Shown here in pieces: positions 1 to 10,969 of a stretch of DNA of 64,000 nucleotides. Every line of letters begins with the position of its first letter. Position 1 is the stretch's first letter. The notes beneath the pieces are model-generated. The model was not told where the DNA came from, made no database searches, and saw only the letters and a list, made by a program, of their open reading frames with translations. The translations under genes and the position numbers were made by a program. Origin of the DNA: Nitrosomonas eutropha (lineage in GTDB: Bacteria; Pseudomonadota; Gammaproteobacteria; Burkholderiales; Nitrosomonadaceae); the NCBI RefSeq assembly GCF_900116685.1, contig NZ_FPBL01000008.1, forward strand, positions 1 to 64,000, read 5' to 3'.

Positions 1-109
1 CATCCATTCGCATCAGCAGTGCCATCCTAAAGGCAGTCAAAAGATAATGAAAATTTTAAATTCTTATTTAGAACATAAGAAAAAATTATGTTTTATCCGG
101 ACAGTGTAG

Positions 110-659
110 TCACAAGATATTTGTCCCAAGAGTGATACACCTGATTTGCACGGCAGTAAGAAAAAAAGAGGTATTTTTAGCATATCGTGCAGCAATACCA
201 CGCCATTTTTTTAGATGAAGGAAAGTATTTTCAAAGAGATACCTCAGTTTATACAATTCATTATCATAATGATCTTTGCATTTTCCGATTTTTTTTGGTG
301 GAATAACAACGTTTATCTTCTGTTTTTTCGCCTGTTCAATAATGAATATTACTGTCATAACCGTGATCAGCCAATAGATAATCGGCATCGATTCCTTCAA
401 TCAGGTGGCCAACTTACGTGCAATCAGCAGTGGTACCTTGCGTGACAAGGATTCTGATCGGCATACCATGCGCATCCACGGCCAGATGTATTTTGGTGTT
501 GAGCCTCCTTTTGTCCGGCTCATATCCTGATTACCACCTCTGGCTCCACTGGCATGGGGGTGAACCTTGCAGTGGCTGGCATCAATCATCAGCCATTCAT
601 AATCTGGATCATCAATCAGAACCTGTTCAAAGTCTCTGTAAATATGAGACACTTGGGAG
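110..659 (-). pseudogene. Decayed IS5-family (IS427-like) transposase remnant
   Basis: The minus strand encodes transposase-like sequence in pieces. The upstream piece (to about 401) contains DDPDYEWLMIDASHCKVHPH and GGNQDMSRTKGGSTPK, the first catalytic Asp region of IS5-type DDE enzymes. The reading then needs a frame change to continue (KIHLAVDAHGMPIRI), meets an in-frame TAA, and changes frame again before the C-terminal part (IIEQAKKQKINVVIPP ... YKLRYLFENTFLHLKKWRGIA). The N-terminus is missing at about 659, where a second insertion sequence begins. A two-frame layout is normal for this IS group, but the extra stop and second frame change mark it as dead. Family assignment is from motif memory, not a search. 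Confidence 0.75.
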
Positions 660-1457
660 ATGAGAAACAGTTACCCGAGCGACATCAGTCACGAACAATT
701 CGAGCTTATCAAACCTTTGCTGGAGAGCGCGCGCAGGAAGACCAGCCCCCGACGAATAGATCTGTACGAGGTTTTTTGCGCGGTGCTGTACCTGCTGCGT
801 ACGGACTGCCAGTGGCGAGCCCTGCCTAATGACTTTCCCAAGTGGCGCACGGTACACTCATACTGGGCCATCTGGAGTGAGTCGCGCGAGGGCGGTAGCC
901 TGCTGGAGCAGGCATTAAAAAAATCAGGTTGGTGCGGCCCGAGAGAAGTTGGGGCGCAACGCCTGCACGTCATTCTTGATCGTGGACGCGCAGAGCGTGA
1001 AGAACACGGACACGGCGAGCCAGAAGGGCTATGACGCAGGCAAGAAGGTATCAGGCACCAAGCAAGCGTCATATCGCGGTCGATACCCAGGGTTTGCCGC
1101 ATGCCATTGCGGTGACGACAGCGGAAGTGACCGATCGCAAAGGTGTGTTGCAGGCTTTTCAGCGTTGTCGTTCAGGCCTTGGCCGGGTGGTGGCGGTGTT
1201 GGCGGACAACGGTTATGTGGGGAGTCGTTTGCTCAAGGTGTACGCGATGTGCTGAGCGAGACTGTCGCGGTTCAGATCGCCAAGCGCGCAGTGAGTTGCA
1301 TACCTTCGCCGTTATCCCCAAGCGTTGGGTGGTGGAGCGCAGCTTTGCCTGGCTGGAGAAGAATCGACGGCTGTGGAAAAACCGTGAGCACTTACTCAAC
1401 ACCAGCTGGCAGTTTATTCATCTGGCCTTCCTGGCATTAATACCCAGAAGATCATAA
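660..1457 (+). pseudogene. Decayed IS5-family (IS1031-like) transposase
   Basis: Starts as MRNSYPSDISHEQFELIKPL, the typical N-terminus of IS5/IS1031-type transposases, with VFCAVLYLLRTDCQWRALP following. The similarity then jumps frames near 930 (FLIVDAQSVKNTDTASQKGY, first catalytic Asp), again near 1065 (KRHIAVDTQGLPHAIAVTTA and [10 protein letters not shown], second Asp) and again near 1255 ([20 protein letters not shown], the catalytic Glu region). At least three frame changes make a functional product unlikely. It abuts the truncated IS427-like remnant on the left and a 5'-truncated IS1595-like gene on the right, so the three elements appear nested or joined by deletion. Confidence 0.8.
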
Positions 1458-1475
1458 ACAGGTTCTTAGGGCTTT

Positions 1476-2376
1476 GGTACGGAGGCGCAGTGCGAGCAAG
1501 CGCTGGAAGTTGCCAGCTGGTCGGATGGGCTTCACTGTCCACGCTGTAACAGTACTGCTTACTATGTCATACGTGATGGTATACGCAAGGTTTTTCAATG
1601 CAGAGCCTGCCGACATCAGACCTCATTGATTGCCGGGACAGTTTTTCAGGGCACTAAACTACCGTTGACCGTCTGGTTCTTGGCAATTTATCTGGTTAGT
1701 CAGGCCAAGACCGGTTTGTCGTCCCTGGTGCTCAAGCGTCAGCTGGGAGTGAGCTATCCTACGGCATGGTTGATACACCACAAACTGATGCATGCGATGG
1801 CCAATCGTGAGGAGCGCTATGTCCTTGATGGCAAAATCCAGGTCGATGATGCTTATCCTGGTGGAAAGCGTGCGGGTGGAAAAGTGGGCAGAGGTTCAGA
1901 GAATAAGGTGCCCATTATTGCCGTTGACACCCGCTGTGCCTCTGACTGAGGATGACCACTCTTTGCGCGTGAGGCTTACCCCAGTCTCAGAACTTATGCT
2001 GGAGGCAATTTCAGCCTGGGCAAAGGATTGTCTGGCACCAGGCAGCACGGTACTCTCGGATGCCTTGGCCTGCTTTGGTGCCGTTACAGAAATTGGCTGC
2101 AGTCACCATTTTACAGCTATCACCGGACACAAACCAAAGGAGACTCCCGAGTTCCGGTGGGTCAACACTATACTCGGTAATCTCAAGACCAGTTTGTCAG
2201 GTTGTTACTATGCTTTTAACTTCCGCAAGTATGCCGCTCGCTATCTTGCCGCCTTCAGTTACCGATTCAACCAGCGTTTTGATCTTTGCTCACTCCACGA
2301 ACGATTGCTGATCGCCGCTGCTTCGACCACTCCGCAGCCCTTGCACTCTATTCGGATGGCTGACGTTCGTTGCTAA
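1476..2376 (+). pseudogene. 5'-truncated, frameshifted IS1595-family transposase
   Basis: The conceptual product begins at FGTEAQCEQALE and has a zinc ribbon (CPRCNSTAYYVIRDG ... FQCRACRHQTS) followed by the IS1595/ISXO2-like catalytic region (GTVFQGTKLPLTVWFLAIYL, QVDDAYPGGKRAGGK). Near 1935 the frame is lost (a TGA follows AVDTRCASD) and the remaining catalytic domain (VLSDALACFGAVTEIGCSHH, VNTILGNLKTSLSGCYYAF) continues in another frame to 2376. The usual start region is absent because a stop lies just upstream in the ribbon frame. It is therefore both truncated and frameshifted, and presumably inactive. Confidence 0.8.
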
Positions 2377-2409
2377 TCAGGTCATTACAAAAGCAGTTTC
2401 TGACTAACG

Positions 2410-2460
2410 GGGATAGTTACGTCTTAAAGATGATTACTTGTCATAAAACGTAACTATCCC
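2410..2460. repeat. Perfect 13-bp inverted repeat (GGGATAGTTACGT)
   Basis: GGGATAGTTACGT at 2410-2422 is mirrored exactly by ACGTAACTATCCC at 2448-2460 with a 25-base spacer. The right arm lies inside the last codons of the carbonic anhydrase remnant, whose stop codon is in the spacer. It may be an IS end that matches adjacent DNA, or a transcription terminator hairpin of the lost gene. The sequence alone does not decide. Confidence 0.6.
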
Positions 2461-2580
2461 TGTATCCACATCGTACATTCCACCTTCCAAAGCAATTTCC
2501 TTGTTATCCAGCAAAGTAGTCAGATTGCCCAGTTTGATACCGTGGCACGCGCCCTTGACTGCACCACATTTGGAATTCAC
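2434..2580 (-). pseudogene. Remnant of a beta-carbonic anhydrase gene (3' end)
   Basis: Read on the minus strand, 49 codons give SKCGAVKGACHGIKLGNLTT followed directly by DNKEIALEGGMYDVDTGIVT and a natural stop after FYDK. The first block matches the zinc-ligand Cys region of beta-carbonic anhydrases (CGAVKGA) and the second matches their C-terminal GMYDxxTG strand. In an intact enzyme about 60 residues normally separate the two blocks, so there is an internal deletion. The N-terminal half, with the first zinc-binding motif, is not found upstream to 2784. The gene would have converted CO2 and bicarbonate. It now sits between IS debris and the Smr-domain gene. Confidence 0.75.
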
Positions 2581-2784
2581 CTGTTTCTCAATATCACTCC
2601 TGCATGTAGAAAAACGATGATAGCCATTTGTGAATCGTTCGATACAAGGCCCGGGGAGGGTTCAATACTTTATAAAAAACAGGTAAAAAATTTCTGTATG
2701 TTGGATGCATGTCGAGCAAAGGGCGACGAAGCGGTAGGGCTATTTCCAGGTTTCCAGAAACAGATAAACGATCAACTGCAATTT

Positions 2785-4379
<1,595 letters not shown>

Positions 4380-6971
4380 TTAAAGATTGCGTTCCACCCA
4401 GCCCGTCACACTTGTCAGGGCTTGTGGCAGCTTGTCTGGCAGCGTGCCGCCGGCCTGTGCCATATCCGCACGTCCGCCACCTTTCCCACCCACCTGTTGC
4501 GCAACAAAGTTGATCAGGTCACCTGCTTTGAGCTTTGCTGTCAGATCATCGGTCACACCGGCAATAAGCACTACTTTATCGTCTTCGATGGTACCCAGCA
4601 CGACAACACACGATTTCAATCGACTCTTGAAATTATCCAGTGTTTCACGCAGTGTTCTGATGTTCACATTTTCCAGCACTGCCGCCAACACTCGTATTCC
4701 CTTGATTTCCTGCGCCTGCTCAATCAGGGAAGAACTTTGCATGCCAGCAAGCTTCGATCGCAAAACTGCGATTTCCTTCTCTACTTGCCTGACATGATCC
4801 AGCACCTGAGATAACTTCAGAGCAGCTTCCTGTGGTGCTGCCTTGAGCACATCGGAAACCTGTTGCAACTGTTGTTCTTGTTGCTGTATGTAAGCTAACG
4901 CAGCCTCGCCCGTCAATGCTTCAATCCGGCGAATACCTGCTGCCACACCAGATTCAGCAACAATCCGGAAGAAACCAATGTCGCCACTGTGTTGCACATG
5001 AGTACCACCACATAGCTCGGTTGAAAAATCACCCATTGATACAACACGTACCGTATCACTGTATTTTTCACCGAATAATGCCATGGCACCTTGCTTGACG
5101 GCCTCATCATAGGCCATCAGTTGTGTCGCTACTTCATGATTCTTGCGGATTTGCATATTGACGAGATTTTCAATCTGACGAATCTCGTTTGCCTGCATAG
5201 CGCTATTATGGGAAAAATCGAAGCGTAATCTGTCAGCATCAACCAGTGATCCTTTCTGCGTGACATGATTACCCAATATCTGGCGTAAAGCAGCATGCAG
5301 CAAATGTGTCGCGGAATGATTGTAGGCAGTGTTGATTCGAGCAACTGGATTAACCCTGGCGATCACCCGATCACCTGTCACCAGCCGACCACTGCTCAGC
5401 ATTCCAGTGTGGCCGAATACCTTGGCCTGGATTTTCTGAGTATCTCTTACGGTAAAAGTGCCGCCACCTGACAAAAGCTCTCCGCTGTCGCCGGCTTGGC
5501 CACCTGATTCCGCATAAAAAGGAGTTTGATCCAGCACAACCACAGCTTCTTCACCGGCCTCTATGAAATCCACACGGCTGCCTTCCTTATACAGCACCAA
5601 AATATGCGCTTCATGCTGCAATGTTTCATAGCCGTGAAACTTGGTTGGCAATCCGACATATTCAAGACTCGTTTGCATAGTGAATTTGCCGCTGGCACGT
5701 GCGCGATCCCGTTGTTGCGCCATACACACCTCAAATCCGGCCAGATCAATCCTGACCTCTCGTTCACGAGCAATATCCGCAGTCAGATCAACCGGAAAAC
5801 CAAAGGTATCGTACAGACGAAAAACAACATCGCCCGAAAGCATATTGCCTTCCTGAGCTAATGCGGCTTCCAGCACTCCCATACCATTCTCCAGTGTTTC
5901 AGCAAAACGTTCCTCTTCCTGCCTGATAACACCAGCCACATGCTTCTTGGCAGCCATCAATTCTGGATAGGCCTGCCCCATGACATCAACCAGATCATCC
6001 ACCAGCAAATGAAAAAAAGGCTGTTTCTGCCCGAGCCGGTATCCATGCCGAATGGCGCGACGCAGGATACGCCGCAACACATAGCCTCGTCCTTCATTGC
6101 CTGGAATCACATCATCCGTAATCAGGAAAGCACAGGCACGGATATGATCAGCGATAACCTTGAGCGAGTTGTTTGACAGATCCTGTTCACCGGTCACTCT
6201 GGCGGCAGCTTCAATCAAACAGCGAAACAGGTCGATTTTATAATTGCTGTGAACCTGTTGCATAACAGCCGCAATACGCTCCAAGCCCATGCCGGTATCT
6301 ACTGATGGCTTGGGCAGCGGATGCAGTTCGCCACTGGCATCGCGGTTATATTGCATGAATACCAGATTCCAGATTTCGACATAACGATCACCATCCGCAT
6401 CCTCCGATCCGGGCGGGCCGCCCGCCACTTCCGGGCCATGATCATAAAAAATTTCGGAACAGGGGCCACAAGGCCCTGTATCTCCCATTTGCCAGAAATT
6501 ATCTGATGTTGCAATACGCACCAGCCGGGAAGGAGCAATCTTCACCTCATTCAGCCAGATATCTGCTGCTTCATCATCCTCCGCATAGACAGTTGCCCAT
6601 AGCTTATCCCTGGGAATATTTAGCGGACCGGTCAGAAACTCCCAGGCAAACAAAATAGCATTACGCTTAAAATAATCTCCAAAGCTGAAATTACCGAGCA
6701 TTTCAAAAAAAGTATGATGCCGTGCGGTATAACCTACATTTTCCAGATCATTATGCTTGCCTCCTGCCCGCACACAACGCTGGGCACTGGCGGCACGAAC
6801 GTAAGGGCGTTTATCCTGACCAAGAAACACATCCTTGAATTGCACCATACCCGCATTGGTAAACAGCAAGGTGGGATCATTCCCTGGCACCAGCGGGCTG
6901 GATGGCACGACGACATGCCCGTGTGTCTCAAAAAAATCAAGAAATTTCTGCCTGATTTCACTACTTTTCAT
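4380..6971 (-). CDS. alaS: Alanyl-tRNA synthetase
   Basis: Attaches alanine to tRNA(Ala) and removes mischarged Ser or Gly. The class II catalytic core is at the N-terminus ([47 protein letters not shown]). The editing domain has [11 protein letters not shown] and the zinc-binding [10 protein letters not shown], and the C-terminal DHHA1-like glycine-rich end ([15 protein letters not shown]) is complete. I chose ATG 6971 (863 aa). The frame can be extended to a TTG at 6992, but that abuts the recX stop and adds non-homologous residues. The gene follows recX closely in the common recA-recX-alaS order. Confidence 0.97.
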   Translation of the reverse strand: MKSSEIRQKFLDFFETHGHVVVPSSPLVPGNDPTLLFTNAGMVQFKDVFLGQDKRPYVRAASAQRCVRAGGKHNDLENVGYTARHHTFFEMLGNFSFGDYFKRNAILFAWEFLTGPLNIPRDKLWATVYAEDDEAADIWLNEVKIAPSRLVRIATSDNFWQMGDTGPCGPCSEIFYDHGPEVAGGPPGSEDADGDRYVEIWNLVFMQYNRDASGELHPLPKPSVDTGMGLERIAAVMQQVHSNYKIDLFRCLIEAAARVTGEQDLSNNSLKVIADHIRACAFLITDDVIPGNEGRGYVLRRILRRAIRHGYRLGQKQPFFHLLVDDLVDVMGQAYPELMAAKKHVAGVIRQEEERFAETLENGMGVLEAALAQEGNMLSGDVVFRLYDTFGFPVDLTADIAREREVRIDLAGFEVCMAQQRDRARASGKFTMQTSLEYVGLPTKFHGYETLQHEAHILVLYKEGSRVDFIEAGEEAVVVLDQTPFYAESGGQAGDSGELLSGGGTFTVRDTQKIQAKVFGHTGMLSSGRLVTGDRVIARVNPVARINTAYNHSATHLLHAALRQILGNHVTQKGSLVDADRLRFDFSHNSAMQANEIRQIENLVNMQIRKNHEVATQLMAYDEAVKQGAMALFGEKYSDTVRVVSMGDFSTELCGGTHVQHSGDIGFFRIVAESGVAAGIRRIEALTGEAALAYIQQQEQQLQQVSDVLKAAPQEAALKLSQVLDHVRQVEKEIAVLRSKLAGMQSSSLIEQAQEIKGIRVLAAVLENVNIRTLRETLDNFKSRLKSCVVVLGTIEDDKVVLIAGVTDDLTAKLKAGDLINFVAQQVGGKGGGRADMAQAGGTLPDKLPQALTSVTGWVERNL

Positions 6972-6988
6972 CCTAAAAACCTCACGAC

Positions 6989-7429
6989 TCAATTCTCTAT
7001 TTCCCTGGTATCACACAAAACCCTGCTGATCACTTCAGAAGGAAAGCCTTTTCCTGCCAAATAACGGATTTGCTTTCCCCGTTCTGCCGGAGTAGACGAG
7101 ACGCCGCCAAATTTTTTGTACCAAAGCGCTCGTGCACAGGAAAATTCTGTTTGCTCAAAATCTTTCATGGCAGCTTCAATCAGATGATCGGTAATTCCCT
7201 TCATTTGCAACTCATAGCGTATTCGTTTGCTTCCATATTTACGACTGCGCGCATGGAGAATCTGCTCAGCTGCCCTTTCATCTGACAGCAGTTTTTGCTG
7301 CTCAAGTCTGTCAAGAATATTTTTTATTTCATCAAGTGTGTGCTCATGGCGCGATAGTTTTCTTTCCAGCTCCTGCCGCGAATACTCTCGTCGGACAAGA
7401 TATCCCAGCGCGCGTGTATATAAATTCAT
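6989..7429 (-). CDS. recX: Regulatory protein RecX
   Basis: A 146-residue cytoplasmic modulator of RecA filaments. It has the three-helix repeats typical of Rec[21 protein letters not shown] near the N-terminus, [20 protein letters not shown] in the middle and [20 protein letters not shown] towards the end. It starts 2 bases after the recA stop, so it is almost certainly translated from the recA message. In characterised bacteria RecX limits RecA activity by binding within the filament groove. Assignment rests on context and repeat pattern, both of which are strong here. Confidence 0.93.
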   Translation of the reverse strand: MNLYTRALGYLVRREYSRQELERKLSRHEHTLDEIKNILDRLEQQKLLSDERAAEQILHARSRKYGSKRIRYELQMKGITDHLIEAAMKDFEQTEFSCARALWYKKFGGVSSTPAERGKQIRYLAGKGFPSEVISRVLCDTREIEN

Positions 7430-7431
7430 CT

Positions 7432-8463
7432 TTATTCGTCGGGAGAAGGTGGAACAGCTCGATTATTTGTTTCAGCAAGATCAACTGCCGCACGTATTTT
7501 CTGTTCAATCTCACGTGCAAGATCCTTGTGCTCTTTCAGGTAGTCACGCACATTATCCCTGCCCTGCCCGATTTTCTCACCGTTGTAGGAATACCAGGCG
7601 CCAGCTTTCTCGATCAGTTTATGCAACACACCCAGTTCGATAATCTCGCTCTCGCGCGAGATACCTTCCCCGTACAAAATAGCGAAATCTGCCTGTTTAA
7701 AGGGAGGCGCAACCTTGTTTTTAACAATTTTAACGCGAGTTTCATTACCAATCACTTCATCCCCCCGCTTAATTGAACCGGTACGGCGAATATCCAGACG
7801 AACGGAAGCATAAAATTTCAGTGCGTTACCGCCTGTGGTTGTTTCCGGATTACCAAACATCACACCAATCTTCATGCGTATCTGATTGATAAAAATTACC
7901 GTAGTATTGGTTCGTTTGATATTGGCGGTCAGCTTGCGCAAGGCCTGAGACATCAATCTTGCCTGTAGTCCCATCTGCGGTTCACCCATTTCCCCTTCTA
8001 TTTCAGCGCGGGGTGTCAGTGCCGCAACCGAGTCGATTACAACAATATCAACCGATCCGGATCGAACCAGCATATCCGTGATCTCCAGCGCCTGTTCACC
8101 GTTATCCGGCTGGGAAATCAGCAATTCCTGTACGTTAACGCCAATCTTTTGAGCATACTGCGGATCCAGCGCATGTTCTGCATCAATAAAAGCGGCTGTT
8201 CCGCCAAGCTTTTGCATTTCTGCTATCACCTGCAGCGTCAGGGTAGTTTTACCTGAAGATTCCGGACCATAAATCTCGATAATACGTCCGCGCGGAAGTC
8301 CGCCCACACCCAGCGCAATATCCAGACTCAGCGAACCGGTAGATACCACCTGGATATCTTTAGCCACATCGCTATCACCAAGCCGCATGATTGAGCCCTT
8401 GCCATACTGCTTTTCAATCTGCGCCAGTGCAGCCGTAAGCGCCTTATTTTTGTTTTCGTCCAT
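7432..8463 (-). CDS. recA: Recombinase RecA
   Basis: A 343-residue ATP-dependent strand-exchange protein for recombination and repair. The Walker A motif [13 protein letters not shown], Walker B region [12 protein letters not shown], the L2-flanking [20 protein letters not shown] and [20 protein letters not shown] are all present. N-terminus [20 protein letters not shown] is the usual RecA start, and the ATG at 8463 follows a GGGGA ribosome site. I looked for an SOS (LexA) box upstream, between 8464 and 8715, and found no clear CTGT-N8-ACAG palindrome, so its regulation is not evident from sequence. It heads the recA-recX-alaS run. Confidence 0.98.
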   Translation of the reverse strand: MDENKNKALTAALAQIEKQYGKGSIMRLGDSDVAKDIQVVSTGSLSLDIALGVGGLPRGRIIEIYGPESSGKTTLTLQVIAEMQKLGGTAAFIDAEHALDPQYAQKIGVNVQELLISQPDNGEQALEITDMLVRSGSVDIVVIDSVAALTPRAEIEGEMGEPQMGLQARLMSQALRKLTANIKRTNTTVIFINQIRMKIGVMFGNPETTTGGNALKFYASVRLDIRRTGSIKRGDEVIGNETRVKIVKNKVAPPFKQADFAILYGEGISRESEIIELGVLHKLIEKAGAWYSYNGEKIGQGRDNVRDYLKEHKDLAREIEQKIRAAVDLAETNNRAVPPSPDE

Positions 8464-8715
8464 AGCTATCCCCGAAAAAGACAGCCGAAATTATCGCATA
8501 TTCAATCTGTAAAAAACGCCATCCAGCATCAACTACTATGCCAATACGCTAAAAGCCTCCAAAAACTTCAAGCCACTGGCTGCCCTGGGATATAATTCAC
8601 AGCAAAATCCACAGGAAAGAATGCCGATTCGTCTGACACTGATTACTCACAAGACATCTACGGCACGCATAGCTTCAGGATGGTTAACATCCAGATAAAA
8701 TAAAGGAGGCCAATC

Positions 8716-9390
8716 ATTCGTATCATCTTACTGGGCGCACCAGGCGCGGGCAAAGGCACGCAAGCAGGTTTTATCCGCGAGCATTTTTCAATTCCACAGA
8801 TTTCCACCGGTGACATACTCCGTAATGCTGTAAAAGCAGGAACCAAGCTGGGCATAATGGCAAAAAAAATCATGGAATCTGGCGGCCTGGTTTCGGATGA
8901 AATCATTATTGATCTGGTCCGCAATCGAATTGAAGAACCTGATTGTGTCAACGGTTTTTTGTTTGATGGCTTTCCCCGCACCATTCCTCAGGCCGATGCA
9001 CTTAGAACAGCCAATGTACATATAGACTATGTCATCGAAATTGATGTACCTGATGCCGAAATCATAAAACGTTTATCAGGCCGCCGCGTACATCCAGCAT
9101 CAGGTCGGATTTACCATATTACATTTAACCCGCCAACAGTTGCTGATCGGGATGATGTGACTGGCGAAGCGCTGGTTCTGCGTGATGATGACCGGGAAGA
9201 AACCGTGCGCAAACGTCTGCAGGTCTACCATGACCAGACTCAGCCATTGGTTGGATACTATCTCGAATGGTCAAACAGCAGCGATCCCGATGCGCCAGGT
9301 TACGTCAAAGTTGCCGGAACCGGCAGCGTGGAAACCATACAGAAAAATATTATCGTGGCGCTCAAACAGACAGGCCAAGCACTTCTTTGA
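8716..9390 (+). CDS. adk: Adenylate kinase, apparently starting at AUU
   Basis: Catalyses ATP + AMP = 2 ADP in the cytoplasm. The protein opens with [20 protein letters not shown], the canonical P-loop N-terminus, so the initiator must be the codon just before it, which is ATT at 8716. An AAAGGAGG ribosome site ends 6 bases upstream. In the same frame there is a TAA five codons earlier and no ATG, GTG or TTG between. Other motifs are present: [31 protein letters not shown], the lid [13 protein letters not shown], and [14 protein letters not shown]. The product is 224 residues, a long-lid adenylate kinase. The first in-frame ATG (8857) would delete the P-loop, so it cannot be the start. Confidence 0.93.
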   Translation: MRIILLGAPGAGKGTQAGFIREHFSIPQISTGDILRNAVKAGTKLGIMAKKIMESGGLVSDEIIIDLVRNRIEEPDCVNGFLFDGFPRTIPQADALRTANVHIDYVIEIDVPDAEIIKRLSGRRVHPASGRIYHITFNPPTVADRDDVTGEALVLRDDDREETVRKRLQVYHDQTQPLVGYYLEWSNSSDPDAPGYVKVAGTGSVETIQKNIIVALKQTGQALL

Positions 9391-9555
9391 ATCGTTCCCT
9401 GTCCCAGATCATTTGCTGAGAAATGACTAAAGTAAACGCCGGGCAGATTGTAACTGCCTGATCAGGCAGCTGGTTTTTCAAAGACTTCTGCTGCGTGACA
9501 TTTATTTATACGGTACGCGGACGAGAAACAAGTTTTGATCAACCAGGAGTGGAAT

Positions 9556-10815
9556 ATGACTATAAAAAATGCATTCTATGCCCAATCTGGCGGTGTAACG
9601 GCTGTAATCAATGCTTCAGCAGCAGGTTTACTGGAAACAGCACGCACACACCCGGATAAAATTGGAAACGTTTATGCCGGTCGCAATGGCATTATCGGGG
9701 CACTCACCGAAGACTTAATTGATACCGGCGCCGAATCCTCTGAAGCAATCCGGGCATTGCGCCACACGCCATCCGGCGCTTTTGGCTCCTGTCGCTACAA
9801 ACTGAAAAGCCTGGAAGATAACCGACGGGAATACGAACGTCTGATAGAAGTATTCAAAGCCCATAATATCGGCTATTTCTTCTATAACGGTGGCGGTGAT
9901 TCAGCCGATACCTGCCTGAAAGTCTCACAGCTGGCCGGTACACTCGGCTACCCAATCCAGGCAATTCACGTACCCAAGACGGTTGACAACGATCTGCCTG
10001 TCACAGATTGTTGCCCGGGGTTTGGTTCAGTCGCCAAATATGTGGCTGTTTCCATGCTGGAAGCCAGTTTTGATGTCGCCAGCATGGCCAAGACTTCAAC
10101 CAAAGTATTCATTCTGGAAGTAATGGGACGTCATGCCGGCTGGATTGCAGCCGCGGGCGGGTTGGCTTCCAGTAAAGATCGTCATGTCCCAATTATCATC
10201 CTGTTTCCAGAAGTTATATTTGATGAAGAGAAATTTCTGGCCAAAACGGATCGTTACGTCAAGGAATACGGCTATTGTACGGTAGTGGTATCAGAGGGAG
10301 TGAAAGGAACCGACGGCAAGTTCCTGTCCGATCAGGGGTTGCGCGATGCGTTTGGACATGCGCAACTGGGTGGTGTGGCACCAGTGATCGCAAATATGGT
10401 CAGGAATGGCCTGGGATTAAAATATCACTGGGGAGTAGCAGATTATCTTCAGCGTGCTGCCCGGCATATTGCCTCCCGCACAGATGTGGAACAAGCCTAC
10501 GCCATGGGCAAAGCTGCTGTGGAATATGCAATTGCCGGACACAATTCGGTTATGCCAACTATCGAACGTATCTCCAGCTCGCCCTATGCCTGGAAAACCG
10601 GCATGGCCGAACTCTCCAAAGTCGCCAATGTAGAAAAGATGATGCCAGCAGACTTTATCAGTGAAGATGGCTTTGGCATTACTGACAAATGCCGCGAATA
10701 TCTCAGCCCTTTAATCGAAGGGGAGGACTATCCACCATACAAAAATGGACTGCCCGATTATATTCGGCTTAAAAATACGGCAGTTGCTAAAAAACTGGCC
10801 GAGTTCAAAATTTAA
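9556..10815 (+). CDS. pfp: Pyrophosphate-dependent 6-phosphofructokinase
   Basis: Phosphorylates fructose 6-phosphate reversibly, using PPi instead of ATP. The nucleotide/PPi region reads YAQSGGVTAVINASAAG and YNGGGDSADTC. The substrate region has PKTVDNDLPVTDCCPGFGS, where TVDND is the family's catalytic signature, and VMGRHAGWIAAAGGL contacts the sugar phosphate. The GGD in place of GGE/GGT of ATP enzymes is consistent with PPi specificity. I chose ATG 9556, which has AGGAG upstream; a longer frame begins 21 bases earlier. Product length is 419. With hppA immediately downstream it links glycolytic flux to membrane PPi energetics. Confidence 0.93.
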   Translation: MTIKNAFYAQSGGVTAVINASAAGLLETARTHPDKIGNVYAGRNGIIGALTEDLIDTGAESSEAIRALRHTPSGAFGSCRYKLKSLEDNRREYERLIEVFKAHNIGYFFYNGGGDSADTCLKVSQLAGTLGYPIQAIHVPKTVDNDLPVTDCCPGFGSVAKYVAVSMLEASFDVASMAKTSTKVFILEVMGRHAGWIAAAGGLASSKDRHVPIIILFPEVIFDEEKFLAKTDRYVKEYGYCTVVVSEGVKGTDGKFLSDQGLRDAFGHAQLGGVAPVIANMVRNGLGLKYHWGVADYLQRAARHIASRTDVEQAYAMGKAAVEYAIAGHNSVMPTIERISSSPYAWKTGMAELSKVANVEKMMPADFISEDGFGITDKCREYLSPLIEGEDYPPYKNGLPDYIRLKNTAVAKKLAEFKI

Positions 10816-10838
10816 TCTGTTTTGTTTTTTAGCAGCAA

Positions 10839-10874
10839 GAGCATATAAAATATACGTTTAAGCTATATATGCTC
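10839..10874. repeat. 9-bp inverted repeat between pfp and hppA
   Basis: GAGCATATA (10839-10847) is mirrored by TATATGCTC (10866-10874) with an 18-base A/T-rich spacer. No U-run follows, so it is a weak terminator candidate; it could also be an operator-like element upstream of hppA. Confidence 0.35.
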
Positions 10875-10969
10875 AGAGCTGTTCATGGTTTTGATTGTAG
10901 ATTGATGCGGGGCTACCAGGCCTGGCTCCGTACGTATTTAGGATGGTCTGATTTTAACTGGAGTTCTTT

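Noticed and set aside
8464-8715. LexA (SOS) box in front of recA
   Set aside because: Only loose CTG/CAG pairs in the wrong order or spacing; no CTGT-N8-ACAG palindrome.
8857-9390. adk starting at the first in-frame ATG
   Set aside because: It would remove the P-loop and the AMP-binding region, giving an inactive protein, while a perfect ribosome site lies before ATT 8716.
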